A DNA stretch of 64,000 bases, taken from assembly GCA_003971905.1 (NCBI GenBank), contig RSEE01000002.1, forward strand, positions 868,001 to 932,000, in the 5' to 3' direction. Origin of the DNA: Moniliella sp. 'wahieum'. Lineage: Eukaryota > Basidiomycota > Moniliellomycetes > Moniliellales > Moniliellaceae. The notes beneath the pieces are model-generated. The model made no database searches. It was not told the DNA's origin and saw only the letters and a list, made by a program, of their open reading frames with translations. Below are positions 1 to 10,589 of this stretch, piece after piece. The position numbers and the translations under genes were made by a program. Each line of letters begins with the position of its first letter. Positions within the stretch are counted from its first letter, which is position 1.

Positions 1-475
1 GGGACGACAGTATCAGGCCAGGACAAAACCATCCATCCCCATGGTGGGCTACTGCAATGACAAAATCCAGAACCGTTGGCAATGTCCGGTATCGAAGTCT
101 CCGGGAATTCAACTACGAGCATAAGCGTTTGGCACACCTTCAAAATAGATCAACTTGCCCCCCCCCCTCTCTCCTTCTCGATATGGATTGCGGGCCAGCG
201 CCCCCGGGCCGGAAAGCATAGCGATAGCACCAGGAAAGGAAATGCAGATGGAACGGGCCCATAGGAGGTAGGTTCAAGTTGAAGCGTGCACTTTTCAGTA
301 TGATTTTGTCAATGATGACCTGAATATGCACTTCTACTACAACTGCTCTGCGAAGTCAATGGCGGCACACCTTCATTCCTAATACATTGGACTTTGGGAA
401 TGCGGGGTCTCCGAGCACAAACAATCTATTGGCCTCATCGCATTCCAGGGGGAGAAACAAGATAGGCGGCTGAAC
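1..475. other. Downstream flank of MET10, no gene seen
   Basis: Only short unrelated open frames are present, with no recognisable motif. The stretch lies downstream of the minus-strand sulfite reductase gene and may include its 3' untranslated region. It could also hold the edge of a neighbour cut by the window. Confidence 0.5.
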
Positions 476-3400
476 TTAGTAGACTTCCAGCACCCAGCGC
501 TCTTCTTCCTTGAGCTTTTCCAGGTGCTCTTCAGCCTGGGCACGGGTTAGACCCTTAAGTTGCTCCAAACTGGTGAGCACCGCTTCGGTAATGTCAGGCA
601 CGGGCCAGGTCCTGGGCACGACACAAGGGTGGTTAGTAGGACAATTCAAACAAGAGCGAGGGATAGGAGGGAGGCGACGTACGGTCCACAGAGGTAGAAG
701 TAACCTTTGTCCTTCTCCTCGGCCTTGATCAAAGCGTCGACAAGGGAGGCTTCCTTGATCGTTGCTCCCGAAGCAGCAATCTCGGGGGCGAGGTAAGAAG
801 ACATGATCTGGGCATCCTCGGAAATCTTGTCCTGAATGTAGATCTTGTGCTTCTGGTCGCGGGAGAAGGCAAGTCCCAGGCGGGTAAGGATGCCATCTGC
901 TTGGAACGCCTCCAGCTCTTCTCCGTAGAGGTACTCTTTGCTGCGGTAGCGCGAGCCGAAGTAGTACACCAGCGGACCAATAGGCAGACCCTGGGCTTTC
1001 TGCACCGCACGGGCTTGGAGGAAGGCGCGGAAAGGCGCGGCACCGGTACCCAATCCGGCCATGATGATCGGTTGCTCGGACTGGGGCGGGAGCTTCATGA
1101 CCGACGGACGTACCGAAACCGTGACCTTGTCCCCCGGACGAAGTTTGGAAAGGTAACGCGTGCATTGGCCATAGCGCGACGCTCCGCTCGGTGTCTTCCA
1201 ATCCACCGTGACAATCAGCAGGTGCACCGACTCGCCCACCGCAGCCTGGGCCGAGGCAATGGAGTAGTGGCGCGGCTGGATGTCCTCAATGTGAGTGAGC
1301 AGATCATTGACGGTAAAGTTGGCCAGCACCGAGGGGAACATGCGCAAGACCTCCGCGTACGTCACCGTCTCCACCTCTGCATACTTCTTAAACGTGCTGT
1401 TCCCTTCAGCAGACGCCACAAAGCGCAGCCACTTGGCCTCGTTGACGTTGGCCGCCTTGTCGGCCAAGACAGCGTAAAAGTTTTTGCCCGGGCGGCCAAA
1501 GATGTCTTTGCGTTGGAGTAGCAGCTGGAACACTGTGAGCGACTCGGCTTTGCCCCCCTCGGTCGGGATGCTGATGACCTCGTCGGGCTGGAAGCCGGTC
1601 CAGCGAATGAACTCGCGCACCTCTTCCTCGTCGTTCCAGCCGTGCACACCGAGAGCTCACCAACTTCGTAGGTAAGGTCTGTACCCTTGGTCGACATCTC
1701 CAGATGGAAGACATTACGATCATAGTCCAACGGCGTCAGGCGACGGTTCTCCGTCACCTCGATCTCCCACAGCTTCTCAGAAGCCAGGTCGGCGCGGAGG
1801 GAATCGGCCTTGAGGTCGTACGCTTCCGGGTACAGCCTTTGCCACGCGGCCGAGGCCCAAGACGCAGTCCGGGCGACAGGCTCGGCCACTGCCGCAGCAC
1901 GGTCAGCCAAACGAGCAAAAGCCAGTGTATTCCCAGTCCGTCAAGACGGAACCGACTTGCCCTCTTCCTCCTGGGCTGCGGCCAGACCAGCCGAATCGTA
2001 CGAGACGGAGGTCAGCGCATTGCCAACAAAGGAACGAGCTCCTCCACCTTGACGTCAGGCAGCTCAGCGCGAGCAGGCTGGGCCAGCGTAGCCAACGTGG
2101 TTGGTGTCGCATTAAGGTGCACCAAAGCCGCAACAGCCAGGACGGCCGAAGCCAGTTCCGCGTCCAGGGAGACTTTCTTGGCCTTGGCATTGTTCTTGGC
2201 CGCGGCCGCCTCGATCTGGGTCACCACCGAGGCAGCGTCAATGGCTACCAGCTTGAGAGACAAGGATGCAATCGAGCGTTGTACAATGGGTAACAGGCGC
2301 TCCGAAAGCACCTCCGCAGCAGGAGCGTCCCAGCCTGACGTGTCGAGCAAAACCGTACCACCCGGGGCAACCAAGGCAAGGGCATTGAGTGCCGAGGTGA
2401 GCGAACCAGCCTGGGCCAAGACCACCGTCTGGGCTTGGCCATTCTGCGCCACAGCAACAGGAAGGGTGCGCAGACCAAAGAGGAGGTCGGAACGGATAAT
2501 TCCGGACGCCTGGGGCCGTGGAAGTTGTCAAACCGCTGGAGCGCCCGGCAAGAGAGCGCCTTGGCCGCACCAACCCCCGAGCAGCGGCGTCGGCAAAGAT
2601 GCGAGCAATCAGCTGCCCAGTGTAGGATGTAGCGCTCGCTTCAGTGTCAAGAACGGTGAGCAGCTTCCCCATGGCCGTAAGGGGGCCCGCGGGGACCTGA
2701 GCAGATTTGGCCACGACCGCAGACCAAGAAGTGGGGCCTGCAACCAGGAGCTCAAGCGCGGCTGAGATGTGAGCTGCGCCAGCGTCAGCCGGAGCTGGCA
2801 GGGTAGAAACGTCGGTCTTGGTGTCAAATAAGGCGGCTTCTACGTCCGAGACAAGCACACCGTCGCCAATGTCCAAAATGGCGACTCGCTTGGTACTGGT
2901 GGGGATAGCAGCTAGGAGGGCAGCCTCGTCCAGGGACGCAAAACTCGCACAGCCAAACAGCCGTCTTGGCTTTGGTCTCGGCACCAAGACGTGTATAGGC
3001 CAACTTGGCTGCGGCAGCAACAGAAGTGTTGGGGACAACCAACACCACTTCCGGGCTGGCCGGGCCAGTGTAGGAAAACGATCCAAACTTGGCGGCGGCA
3101 AGCACATCCAAGACAGTTTTGCCTTCGGCGCCCTCTACCTTGGCCGACGGAGCCGAAGCCTGGTCGATCTCGCGGCCAGCAAAGGCACCATCAAAGATAT
3201 GGGCCACATTGCCCTCGGTAGACTTGTACGCAGCTGCCGACACGTCCGCCGCTTCGTTCTGGTCCGAGGTGTAAACCACAGTCCACTGGCCGTCACCCTC
3301 CGCCAATAGGGAGGCAGCAAGCAACGTAGAGGAGGCGTTATCAATCAATTGGACGTCGTCTTCGCCCGTGCCTGACGCGGCCTGGCCAGCGCTCGATACC

Positions 3401-4161
3401 TGAGCCACAATGCGCCCGGTGGTTTGGGCAAAGGCCAGAGCTGGGGCCATGGCGACCAATCCTTTTGCGTTGGTCAGAATAGATGCAGTAAGGCCATGGC
3501 TGGTCGACGACGCCGAGGTAGAGGCACCCGAAAGGTAGCCCAACACGGTTGTAGCCGCACCGGCACGGGTCTGGAGAGAGTAGACCTTGGGGGACTTGGA
3601 GGACTCGAGGCCCTTCTCATGGGCGGCTTCGACCCAACGGCCAAAAGCGGTTGCGTCCGAATCGTACACGAAGACAGCGTCGGAACCGTAGTAGGATTGG
3701 CGCTCGATCAGGCCAATGCCAGTGCTGCCGTTCAAGGGGCGAGACGCCCAGAGAGGAGCATGGGACCAGGGCTCCGCTGCGGCATCAACTTGTTCGGCGA
3801 GGAGCGAGGCGTGGGTGCCGTGTGTTTCGGGGGCGCCTCGGGAGCCGGGTGGGGCTGCTCAACTCCCGTGGCACCCAAGACGGTAGCATTGTCCAGGTCG
3901 GTCGACCCGAGCGACTGGGCGCTGGGGGCGGGGGCAGTGAGCTGGGCGCGAGCAGCCTGCGCTTTGGCCACCGCGGGGGGCGTGCAGGGGCAAGGGAGCG
4001 GGGCGCGCACGCTCAACAAACTCGACGGGCCCGAGGGAGGGGATGGGGGCGTGCTTGGTGAGCGTCTTCTGGGCCAGGATGACCGAGCCGACGCCAGCGG
4101 CCAGGCCGCCAGCAAAAATAGCGGCCGTCTGGGCGAAAGAGGCGGAACGCTCGGACGTCAT
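476..4161 (-). CDS. MET10: Sulfite reductase (NADPH) flavoprotein alpha subunit, frame-broken
   Basis: The flavoprotein subunit carries electrons from NADPH to the haemoprotein subunit for reduction of sulfite to sulfide in cytosolic sulfate assimilation. The C-terminal half shows the FAD/NADP reductase module: YDRNVFHLE near 1720, a GLGTGAAPFRAF nucleotide loop near 1045, YYFGSRYRSKEYLY near 950, YFYLCGP near 690, and the family's terminal ERWVLEVY before the stop. The N-terminal half (about 2000-4000) resembles the pyruvate-oxidoreductase-like region of Met10, and I see no flavodoxin domain. One intron at 612-682 (GTACGT donor, CTAAC branch, CAG acceptor) splits GP|TWP. The start at 4161 (MTSERSAS) precedes a hydrophobic stretch; an in-frame ATG at 4263 is an alternative. 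The frame breaks at least six times. Near 1645 one missing G (GAGCTC for GAGGCTC) separates two well-conserved halves. This is probably an expressed gene in error-bearing sequence, though a pseudogene is not excluded. Confidence 0.85.
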
Positions 4162-4529
4162 GGCGAGGGCCCTGAAGCTCCGAAGAGGGTGGGGGTGGGG
4201 GAGAAGAAGAGCCACCCAAGCCGGCAGTGGTGAGGCGTTGAGGCGCCCATTGGGCGAGTCCATTGTTTTTACTCTTAGCACGCCATTCTTCGTGCACTAG
4301 CTATTGTTGCCTGGGAGCAGCCCACGGCGGCCAGCACGGCGAAGCCACGCCGGATAACAAAAACTCCGTGTTCAATGTTCAATTTGCAGGATACCCCACA
4401 CGTGACATTTGACAGGCAAATTTGAAATGGGCCGGCACTCCCAGCCCTGCCAAAAGGTGCATTCGACAAGTCGGTGACATGCATGTGACCGCCACCCTGC
4501 TATAAGTACACCACGTTAATTAAGTTGCG

Positions 4530-4664
4530 GGACGCGTGACGCGTGAGCCGGGGGCGGGCGCTGCGGCTGAGGTAAGGAGGGCGGGGGCGGGGACACTGGC
4601 GCTGGGCGGGGTGGGGCTGTGACGCGTGACGCGTGAAGCGTGACGCGTGACGCGTGACGCGTAG
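4530..4664. promoter_or_regulatory. MluI-box (ACGCGT) heptad array in divergent promoter
   Basis: ACGCGT occurs at 4532, 4539, 4622, 4629, 4643, 4650 and 4657, with a one-base variant (AAGCGT) at 4636. The second cluster is six units of TGACGCG in exact 7-bp phase. ACGCGT is the known target (MCB) of the Mbp1 DNA-binding subunit of MBF, and the array ends about 195 bp before the ATG of the MBP1-like gene. Autoregulation is inferred. MET10 starts about 370 bp away on the other side. Confidence 0.7.
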
Positions 4665-4857
4665 CATGCGTCCTGTGCGCGTTCCTGCATCGCAGCCCCT
4701 TGCAGCGCAGCTCCACAGGGCGGGCAGGCGCTGCAGCCTAACGGGCTAACCGGTTAAGGCTGCTGCCCCCTCCGCCCCCCACGGCCCCCTCTGGCCACGA
4801 CCGCGGCTGCTCCGTCTGCTGTGCGCCTGCCGTGCCGTGCCGCCGGGCGTAATCCCC

Positions 4858-7586
4858 ATGGACGCTGCATCGCCCGCGTCTGCTCCGACGCCCTCGGCCG
4901 GCAGTGCGCCCACACCGTCGCCTGTGCCGCCCAGCCCCCTCCCGCCGCCCTCGATGCCTGGCCTGGCAGTTGCCCCACCCGCTGCCGCTGCCGCTGCCCC
5001 TCCACCGCCATCTCCATGCTGCCGCCTGGGGCCCGCGGTGCGCCACCCCCATCGCCCCCCCGCACGCATCTATCTGGCGACCTACTCTGGTGTGCCCGTG
5101 TACGAGCTCACCGTCCGCGGCATTGCGTGCATGCGGCGGAGAGAGGATGGCTACCTGAATGCGACCCGATCCTCAAGGTCGCTGGGTGAGCAAGACGCGG
5201 CGGACAAAGGCGCTCGACAAGGTCATCCTCACCGGCGAACACGAGAAGGTGCAGGGTGGGTACGGAAAGTACCAGGGTACATGGGTCCCGCTTCCTCGCG
5301 GCATCCAGTTGGCAGCCCAGTTCAATGTCGCTCACCTACTCAAAACGCTTTTGGAGTTCGACCCTGCCTCGGACGGCACACTCACTGTCGCCCCCAAGGG
5401 CAAGCGACCCAATCGGAATGCGCCCTCGCAACAGAGCGTGAACCGCTTGCCTGCCAACCCCCCTCCACCTCCTCTCAACAACGGATCGGCAACGGCAGTC
5501 ACCGCTGCCGCCGTCGCCGCGGCGGCCGCGGCGGCCGCACCCCATAGATTTTTCACCCTGCCGCACCAGCAACCGGGCTATCCTCCCCCTCCCCCGGCCT
5601 TTGCCCCTCCCGAAACCAGCACTGCTTCCACTGCACCAACCCAGGTTCCTCGTTTCCTCCTCTGTGCCCGCCTTCAGACCATCCAGCCAACAAGCGGCCG
5701 CGATTCGAACCATCGACTTCGCCGCCGGGTCCTGCCCCATTGAGTGCTCGTGCGGGTCTCTTGGAAGCAGCCGGGAGGGCGGTGCTTTGGACATATTGGC
5801 TGGGCTTGAACCGGTACGGGATCTCAATACGCTTGGCCCCGAAGGGGGTCTGCTTCGCGCTGCCACCTTCGCCCTCGGACAGCCCCGGGGCCACTGCGCT
5901 CCGGATGGGCAAGAGTGCCAGGATGATTCTCGGTCCCCCCGAAGCCTTGGCGCATGACCCCACTGCCCGCTTTGCCGATCGCCCTCAGGCATTCCTCTCG
6001 GGGGGCAGACGAGGCGCAGGAACGGGCTTTGAAGGATGCCTTGACAAATGTCTTTCTGGACTCCAATGCCGAAACTGACCCGAACAGCCAATTGGCTACA
6101 TATACAACGCAATTGCAAGCCCTCTTAGCTCGCATGTCGGCTGTACTGGCTCAGGCCGTGGGGCCCTCCGTCTCCGTACCGGCGGTAAGCGTGAACATTA
6201 TGATTGACGACCATGGCCATGCTCCGCTCCATTGGGCTGCAGCATTGGGCCAAGTTGGCTTGGTCAAGATGCTGGTGGCTCTGCCCCCCAGTCAAGGAGG
6301 CGCAAACGTGCAAGCGGGCAATTTTGCGGGAGAAACAGCACTTCACCGTGCTGTCCTGGTCACGAATGGGTTTGAGGCGAACGTGTTTCCTGTCATTATG
6401 AGCTTGCTGGGCGAGTCAATGGCGACACGTGACTATAAGCGCCGCTCTATTCTTCATCACATTGCCATGGTGGCTGCCTTACGGGGACGGACAGCTTCGG
6501 CACGATATTATCTCGCCTCGGTGCTTGACGTTCTCTTCCCCCAACGCCCTGGCACGACCGACCCCGACAGCCAAGCCGAGCCCGTGTTTTCCCCAGCCAA
6601 GGCGCACGAACTGCTGAACGCGCAGGATGAGGATGGCGAAACGGCACTGGGCATTGTTTCTCGAATTGGGAACGCAGGTATGATCCGAATGTTGGTCGAG
6701 TGTGGAGCTCGCCAGGATATTCCCACACCTCGGTATTCGTCCAGCCGACTGGGGAGTAGGAACTGGCTCAGATGTCGCCAACGTGGCGGTCGCGTCAGAA
6801 GGGGCGAGTGCTCCTTCCATCCCGCTGGTCAAGGACCAAGATGTGATGAACGGTCTGTTTTCTCTTCTTTTTTTTCCCTCTGAGGCCTGAGGCTAACTGC
6901 GACGTGATCCAGGTATCCATGTAGTACTCCAGGACCTCAAGACACTCCATGCCGAGGAGATGAACAGCAAAAATGCGGCATTGGCTAAGGCGCAGGCAGC
7001 GCTCCAAGTCTCTACCCGTGCTCTTTCCACTCGACGACGACAACTGGCCGAAGCACAGCAAGCCGCTAGTGAGATTGACCAAGCCAAGCATACTGTGGCC
7101 CATGTGGATCAAATTGTTTCTTCTCTTTCGGCGCCGGACCCTGACTCTTCGCTGCCGCCCGATGAGCAAGGTGAGCTGGACGCGCTGCAGGCGGATCGTA
7201 CCAAAGCCAATCAACCTTGGGATCTGTTTCTCCAGCCTCACCTTTCTTCCAGTCCGATGGAGACGGATGCGGAGGCGGACTTGGTCCGCTTGCGCTGGCT
7301 TGCTACGGCGCTGCAACAACAAGCTTTCCAGTGGATTGCCAAGTCGGAATCCATCACCTCCCAGGCGGCCGCTCATGTGGCCCAATGTCGTCGCGCGGTG
7401 GCGCGGTGCTGTAACGTGGATGAAGCGCGGGTGGAGGATATGCTAGACGATCTGGTTGTTTCGGTCGAGTCCGATGGTCCTTCGGTTGACCTGGGCCGGG
7501 TGGCTGGGTTTGTGAACTTGGCCAAACCCTTCCCCGAGCCCGCCAACGCCATCCCCAGTCAGACCACCTCGCCTGTCGGATCTTGA
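4858..7586 (+). CDS. MBP1: Mbp1/Swi4-type APSES transcription factor with ankyrin repeats, frame-broken
   Basis: This is the DNA-binding subunit of the G1/S factor MBF (nuclear). After a Pro/Ala-rich leader, an APSES (KilA-N) domain runs from about 5065 to 5330: IYLATYSGVPVYEL, then DGYLNAT, ILKVAG, TKALDK and GKYQGTWVPL. Ankyrin repeats follow at about 6190-6720 (HAPLHWAAALGQ, GETALHRAVL, DGETALGIVSRIGN), then a Glu/Ala-rich coiled coil (6955-7450). A likely intron lies at 6853-6912 (unusual GTCTGT donor, CTAAC branch, CAG acceptor). The first good ATG is 4858. The frame breaks at about 5168 and 5186, both inside the APSES domain and each explained by one missing base, and again near 5700-5950 and 6735. 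Domain order identifies the family securely; Mbp1 versus Swi4 is less certain. ACGCGT sites upstream favour Mbp1. Confidence 0.85.
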
Positions 7587-8317
7587 ACAGGCTTTGATTG
7601 GAGGTTTTGACTGGTAGAGACGTAGGGCCATTTTCTGCTCAAAAGTCACAGCACTCTATATTATGCTCATCGATCTTTGCCTGTTTTTCTCCCTGTATCG
7701 CACCTTTGTTCGGTGCCTTTCGTATTCTCACTTGTCCATCTCACCTTTGCAACTATACTGGTTGATGAAAACCAGAGACACTTTTGCTAGAGTGTGACTT
7801 GGGAGCACTCGACGATCCCATGAATCAACTGCAAAGAAGCCTTCAGACAAGACGTGAAAGCAAAGTTGTGGGCCATACTACGTCTTCAAGCAACGTCTGA
7901 AGGGGAAGAGACAGGAGAGAGAGGAGGGTGATGGAGCGAGCGTTGGGTGCGCCCTGTGAGCGGAACTCTTCCGCCCGGCTAGGCGAGCGTCGCCGATTGG
8001 CAACTGAGAGCCGTACAGGGGGATCCTAGTAGTAACATTAACCCCCCAACGATAGGCCAGAAGTTCAATCCCCCTTTTAATAAAACCCCTTTTAATAAAA
8101 CAGAGAGCTCGATGCCAAGTTCTGACCTAATAGCACGTGTAGCCCAGCCACTCGCCTCAGCACCACACATGGGTTATAAATCCACCTAACCCTACCATCG
8201 GGAACGGTGGCGAAGGTGGCGAAGGTGGACCGGTGGCTGAGGTGGCGAGCAAGCACCAAGCACCAAGCACCTGACCGGGCCGTAGGCCCGGGTGGTCCTC
8301 TAGTATCTCTATACTGC
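7587..8317. other. Intergenic, no gene seen
   Basis: This AT-richer spacer downstream of the MBP1-like gene has only short frames. It contains a tandem GGTGGCGAAGGTGGCGAAGG stretch near 8206 and no recognisable coding motif. Confidence 0.5.
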
Positions 8318-8857
8318 ATCCATATCATTGACAGAGCTTACGGCTGGGACAGGGGGAAACACTACGCCTATAAACCGACCCGTTCATCTTGCGTGTGTTG
8401 CTTGGTAGCGCCACCTCTGTGAAGGAACCAGGGGGATCGCAGGACCCTCTGGTGCCCGCCATCCGTTCCCATACCCGAGGTAGCGCGTGCAGTGGGAAGG
8501 GATGAACGTGTGGTAGACATCCGAGCGAAGAACCATTTCAATTGAAAGTCAGTAGTCAAATCCTTCCAGTGCGCATGCATCTTACCCACTGTCTTGGTGT
8601 CGTAGTACCCTCGGATCGTCAAAACCAGAGGGGAAAAACGGTTCTTGAGTGCGTCCCTGGTACTTGGCGTTCTTGTCGCATTCTGCTTGTTCAAGCAGCC
8701 GAAGCAGTTCCTTCTCCCGGCGTTCCAAAGGCGACGCAGTGCTCTCATGCACCACCCTCCGGTAAGCGCTCTGCGCCTCCTGCGATCCCGTGCCGCGCAG
8801 CGTGTGGTCCACCTCCATTCCTGATACTCCGATTGCTCCAGGCCCCATCACGCGGTA
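8318..8857 (-). repeat. Dispersed repeat copy A (retroelement-like ORF, broken)
   Basis: In reverse complement this matches the intact copy at 63466-64000 from the ATGGGGCC start to the CATTGACAGAGCTTA end. The encoded protein begins MEVDHTLRGTGSQEAQSAYR and continues REKELLRLLEQAECD, but the frame shifts near 8625, where copy F reads on. The element continues to KTVGKMHAHWKDL and FFARMSTT. It is a decayed copy; see copy F for possible origin. Confidence 0.75.
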
Positions 8858-9683
8858 GTCGGTGCGCTGTGCCCTCCACCCGCGCCTCGTCCCATCCTCT
8901 TCCTCCTTAGTATAGGTTCGTTGTGGACGTCGGTGTCGGGGATGAAGCGCAGAAGCTGGAGAATAAGCTCCCGTACTGCCTCATGCAACGCACCAACTTG
9001 GACTGAGTGCGGGTGCAAGCCATGATGTGCTCCAGCGAGGACATGACGCCGCACTTGCCCAAGCTGCGCGTGGAGCGGCACAGCGTGCGGAGCTGGAGAC
9101 CGACCTGAACCGGCTTGTCAGAGAGCCGGAGGCACGGAGCGGATGGAATGGAGGAGAGCCAAGTGTGGCTCAGCGGGTTGCTGTGCTCAACCACATGGCG
9201 ACCATCGGCATCGTCCAGCTTCTGGTGCAGCTCTTGTCATACCCCACAAAGGGAGAGGCACGTCGTCTGCCGGCCTTCCACCCGGCCTGAGCGGGTGAAG
9301 ATTGCCATCTCGGGCGGCAGTGGTTGGGAGTTCCTGAGTCTCACAAGGCCTCTGGACCACGACAATAGGGCTCTCTGGGGACCCAACAACAAAAATGAGA
9401 GTCCACGGAGAGCCCCAAAAGAAAAACGGTGTTGGTAAAGTCGGCTTGGCTGTTGGACTGTGAAAGCTGGGCATTTGGGAACGCCATATACGCGCAGCCA
9501 CAGCACTGCATGCGCGTGCCCCATGCGCGGAATATTAGAGATCAACCTGATCACCGAGCTCGGCCGGGCCTTAAGCCTTACTGGCTTCATCGACTGAAGA
9601 GAGAGAAATCGCAGCATGCCCAAGTCGGACCAAGAAGCTGCCTTTCCTATTCGCGTTTAACACGTTTCACGTCCATTCGAAAG
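8858..9683. other. Intergenic or decayed sequence, nothing identifiable
   Basis: Overlapping frames on both strands cover 9027-9620 but none shows a recognisable domain. It lies next to dispersed-repeat copy A and may include more of a decayed element. I see no shared sequence upstream of copy F to support that. Confidence 0.35.
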
Positions 9684-9707
9684 TCACTAGTCACCGGTCA
9701 CCGGTCA
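9684..9707. repeat. TCA-N4 heptad array (CTAG, CCGG)
   Basis: Reads TCA-CTAG-TCA-CCGG-TCA, then another CCGG-TCA. Two different palindromic tetramers share one 7-bp phase. Confidence 0.75.
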
Positions 9708-9742
9708 CCACAGAAGTTGTATTGTCTTACTGTCTTGATCGC

Positions 9743-9868
9743 GTCCATTTCATTGACAGAGCTTAAGGCTGGGACAGGGGGAACGCTGCGTCTAAACCTA
9801 ACCGTTCATCTTGCGGGGGCGACTTGGAAGCGCCACCAAGGTTAAGGAACCAAGGGGGTCGCCAGGAT
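9743..9868 (-). repeat. Dispersed repeat copy B (terminal about 125 bp only)
   Basis: This copy keeps only the 3'-terminal part of the family (CATTGACAGAGCTTAAGG, GGGACAGGGGGAACG, AACCGTTCATCTTGCGGG), in reverse orientation. Loss of the 5' part with the 3' end kept is what 5'-truncated insertion of a non-LTR retroelement would leave; that reading is inferred. Confidence 0.7.
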
Positions 9869-10086
9869 AGGGTTAGATGTGTTGACGTTTTTTGAGGCTC
9901 GCCAGCGCTTGCCCTGGCCCTCCGCAACCCAAAAGGGGGGAGGACAAATGTGATTGGCATGATATAATGCTGAGCGCGCTGAGGCGCTGTGCCTCAGCTC
10001 TCAGGCTGAGAGATCTGAGATCGATTCCTATTACGCAGACGGAGAGGAAAGCCGCTTTATTGGTGGGGGAATAGTCACCAATTTAA

Positions 10087-10110
10087 TGACATGTGACATG
10101 TGACATGTGA
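10087..10110. repeat. TGA-CATG heptad array
   Basis: Four TGA triplets separated by CATG in exact 7-bp phase, about 480 bp upstream of the P450 start codon. Confidence 0.75.
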
Positions 10111-10589
10111 CACCGTCTCCTTTTTCACGTGGACCATCCGTCGGGCGTTGCACTTGCACCCTCGTACTCTTGCCCTCTTGCCCTCTTGCACTCGTGCACA
10201 TTTTCTCTCCCCAACCGTTCATATAAAGACTCGGCGCTGAGCCCATCGGAGAGGATTGCTCCTCGCAAAATCGGACAGGCGCTTGCGCTGATACTGCTGC
10301 CAATTGGACATATGCATGGGCGCACGATCACGTTCACGCGCCAGTCCGATAGAACCCACCACACCAGGCTCGGCCCCCACACACTGAATCCCACCTTATT
10401 CTCCCCAAACCCGATAATTACTCAGCACAATAATTATACGTACTAGTAAACAGCCTATCTTAAACAGATAACGAGACCTGTGTAACTTAAAGGAAGAGCA
10501 CCCCCTTCCCCCTGCCTTTGCTCTGACGGTTTACCACCAACCTCCTAGAGTGCCCTTCCTCCCACGTTCCACGATCCGGCATTTGGACC

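Noticed and set aside
5700-5730. GATTCGAACC tRNA-like box
   Set aside because: It lies in the MBP1-like coding region and the flanking bases form no T-stem.
9962-10050. tRNA-like stretch with a B-box-like GATCGATTCC
   Set aside because: The T-arm does not pair and no A-box or cloverleaf can be drawn; the sequence is built from GAGCGC/CTCAGG palindromic words.
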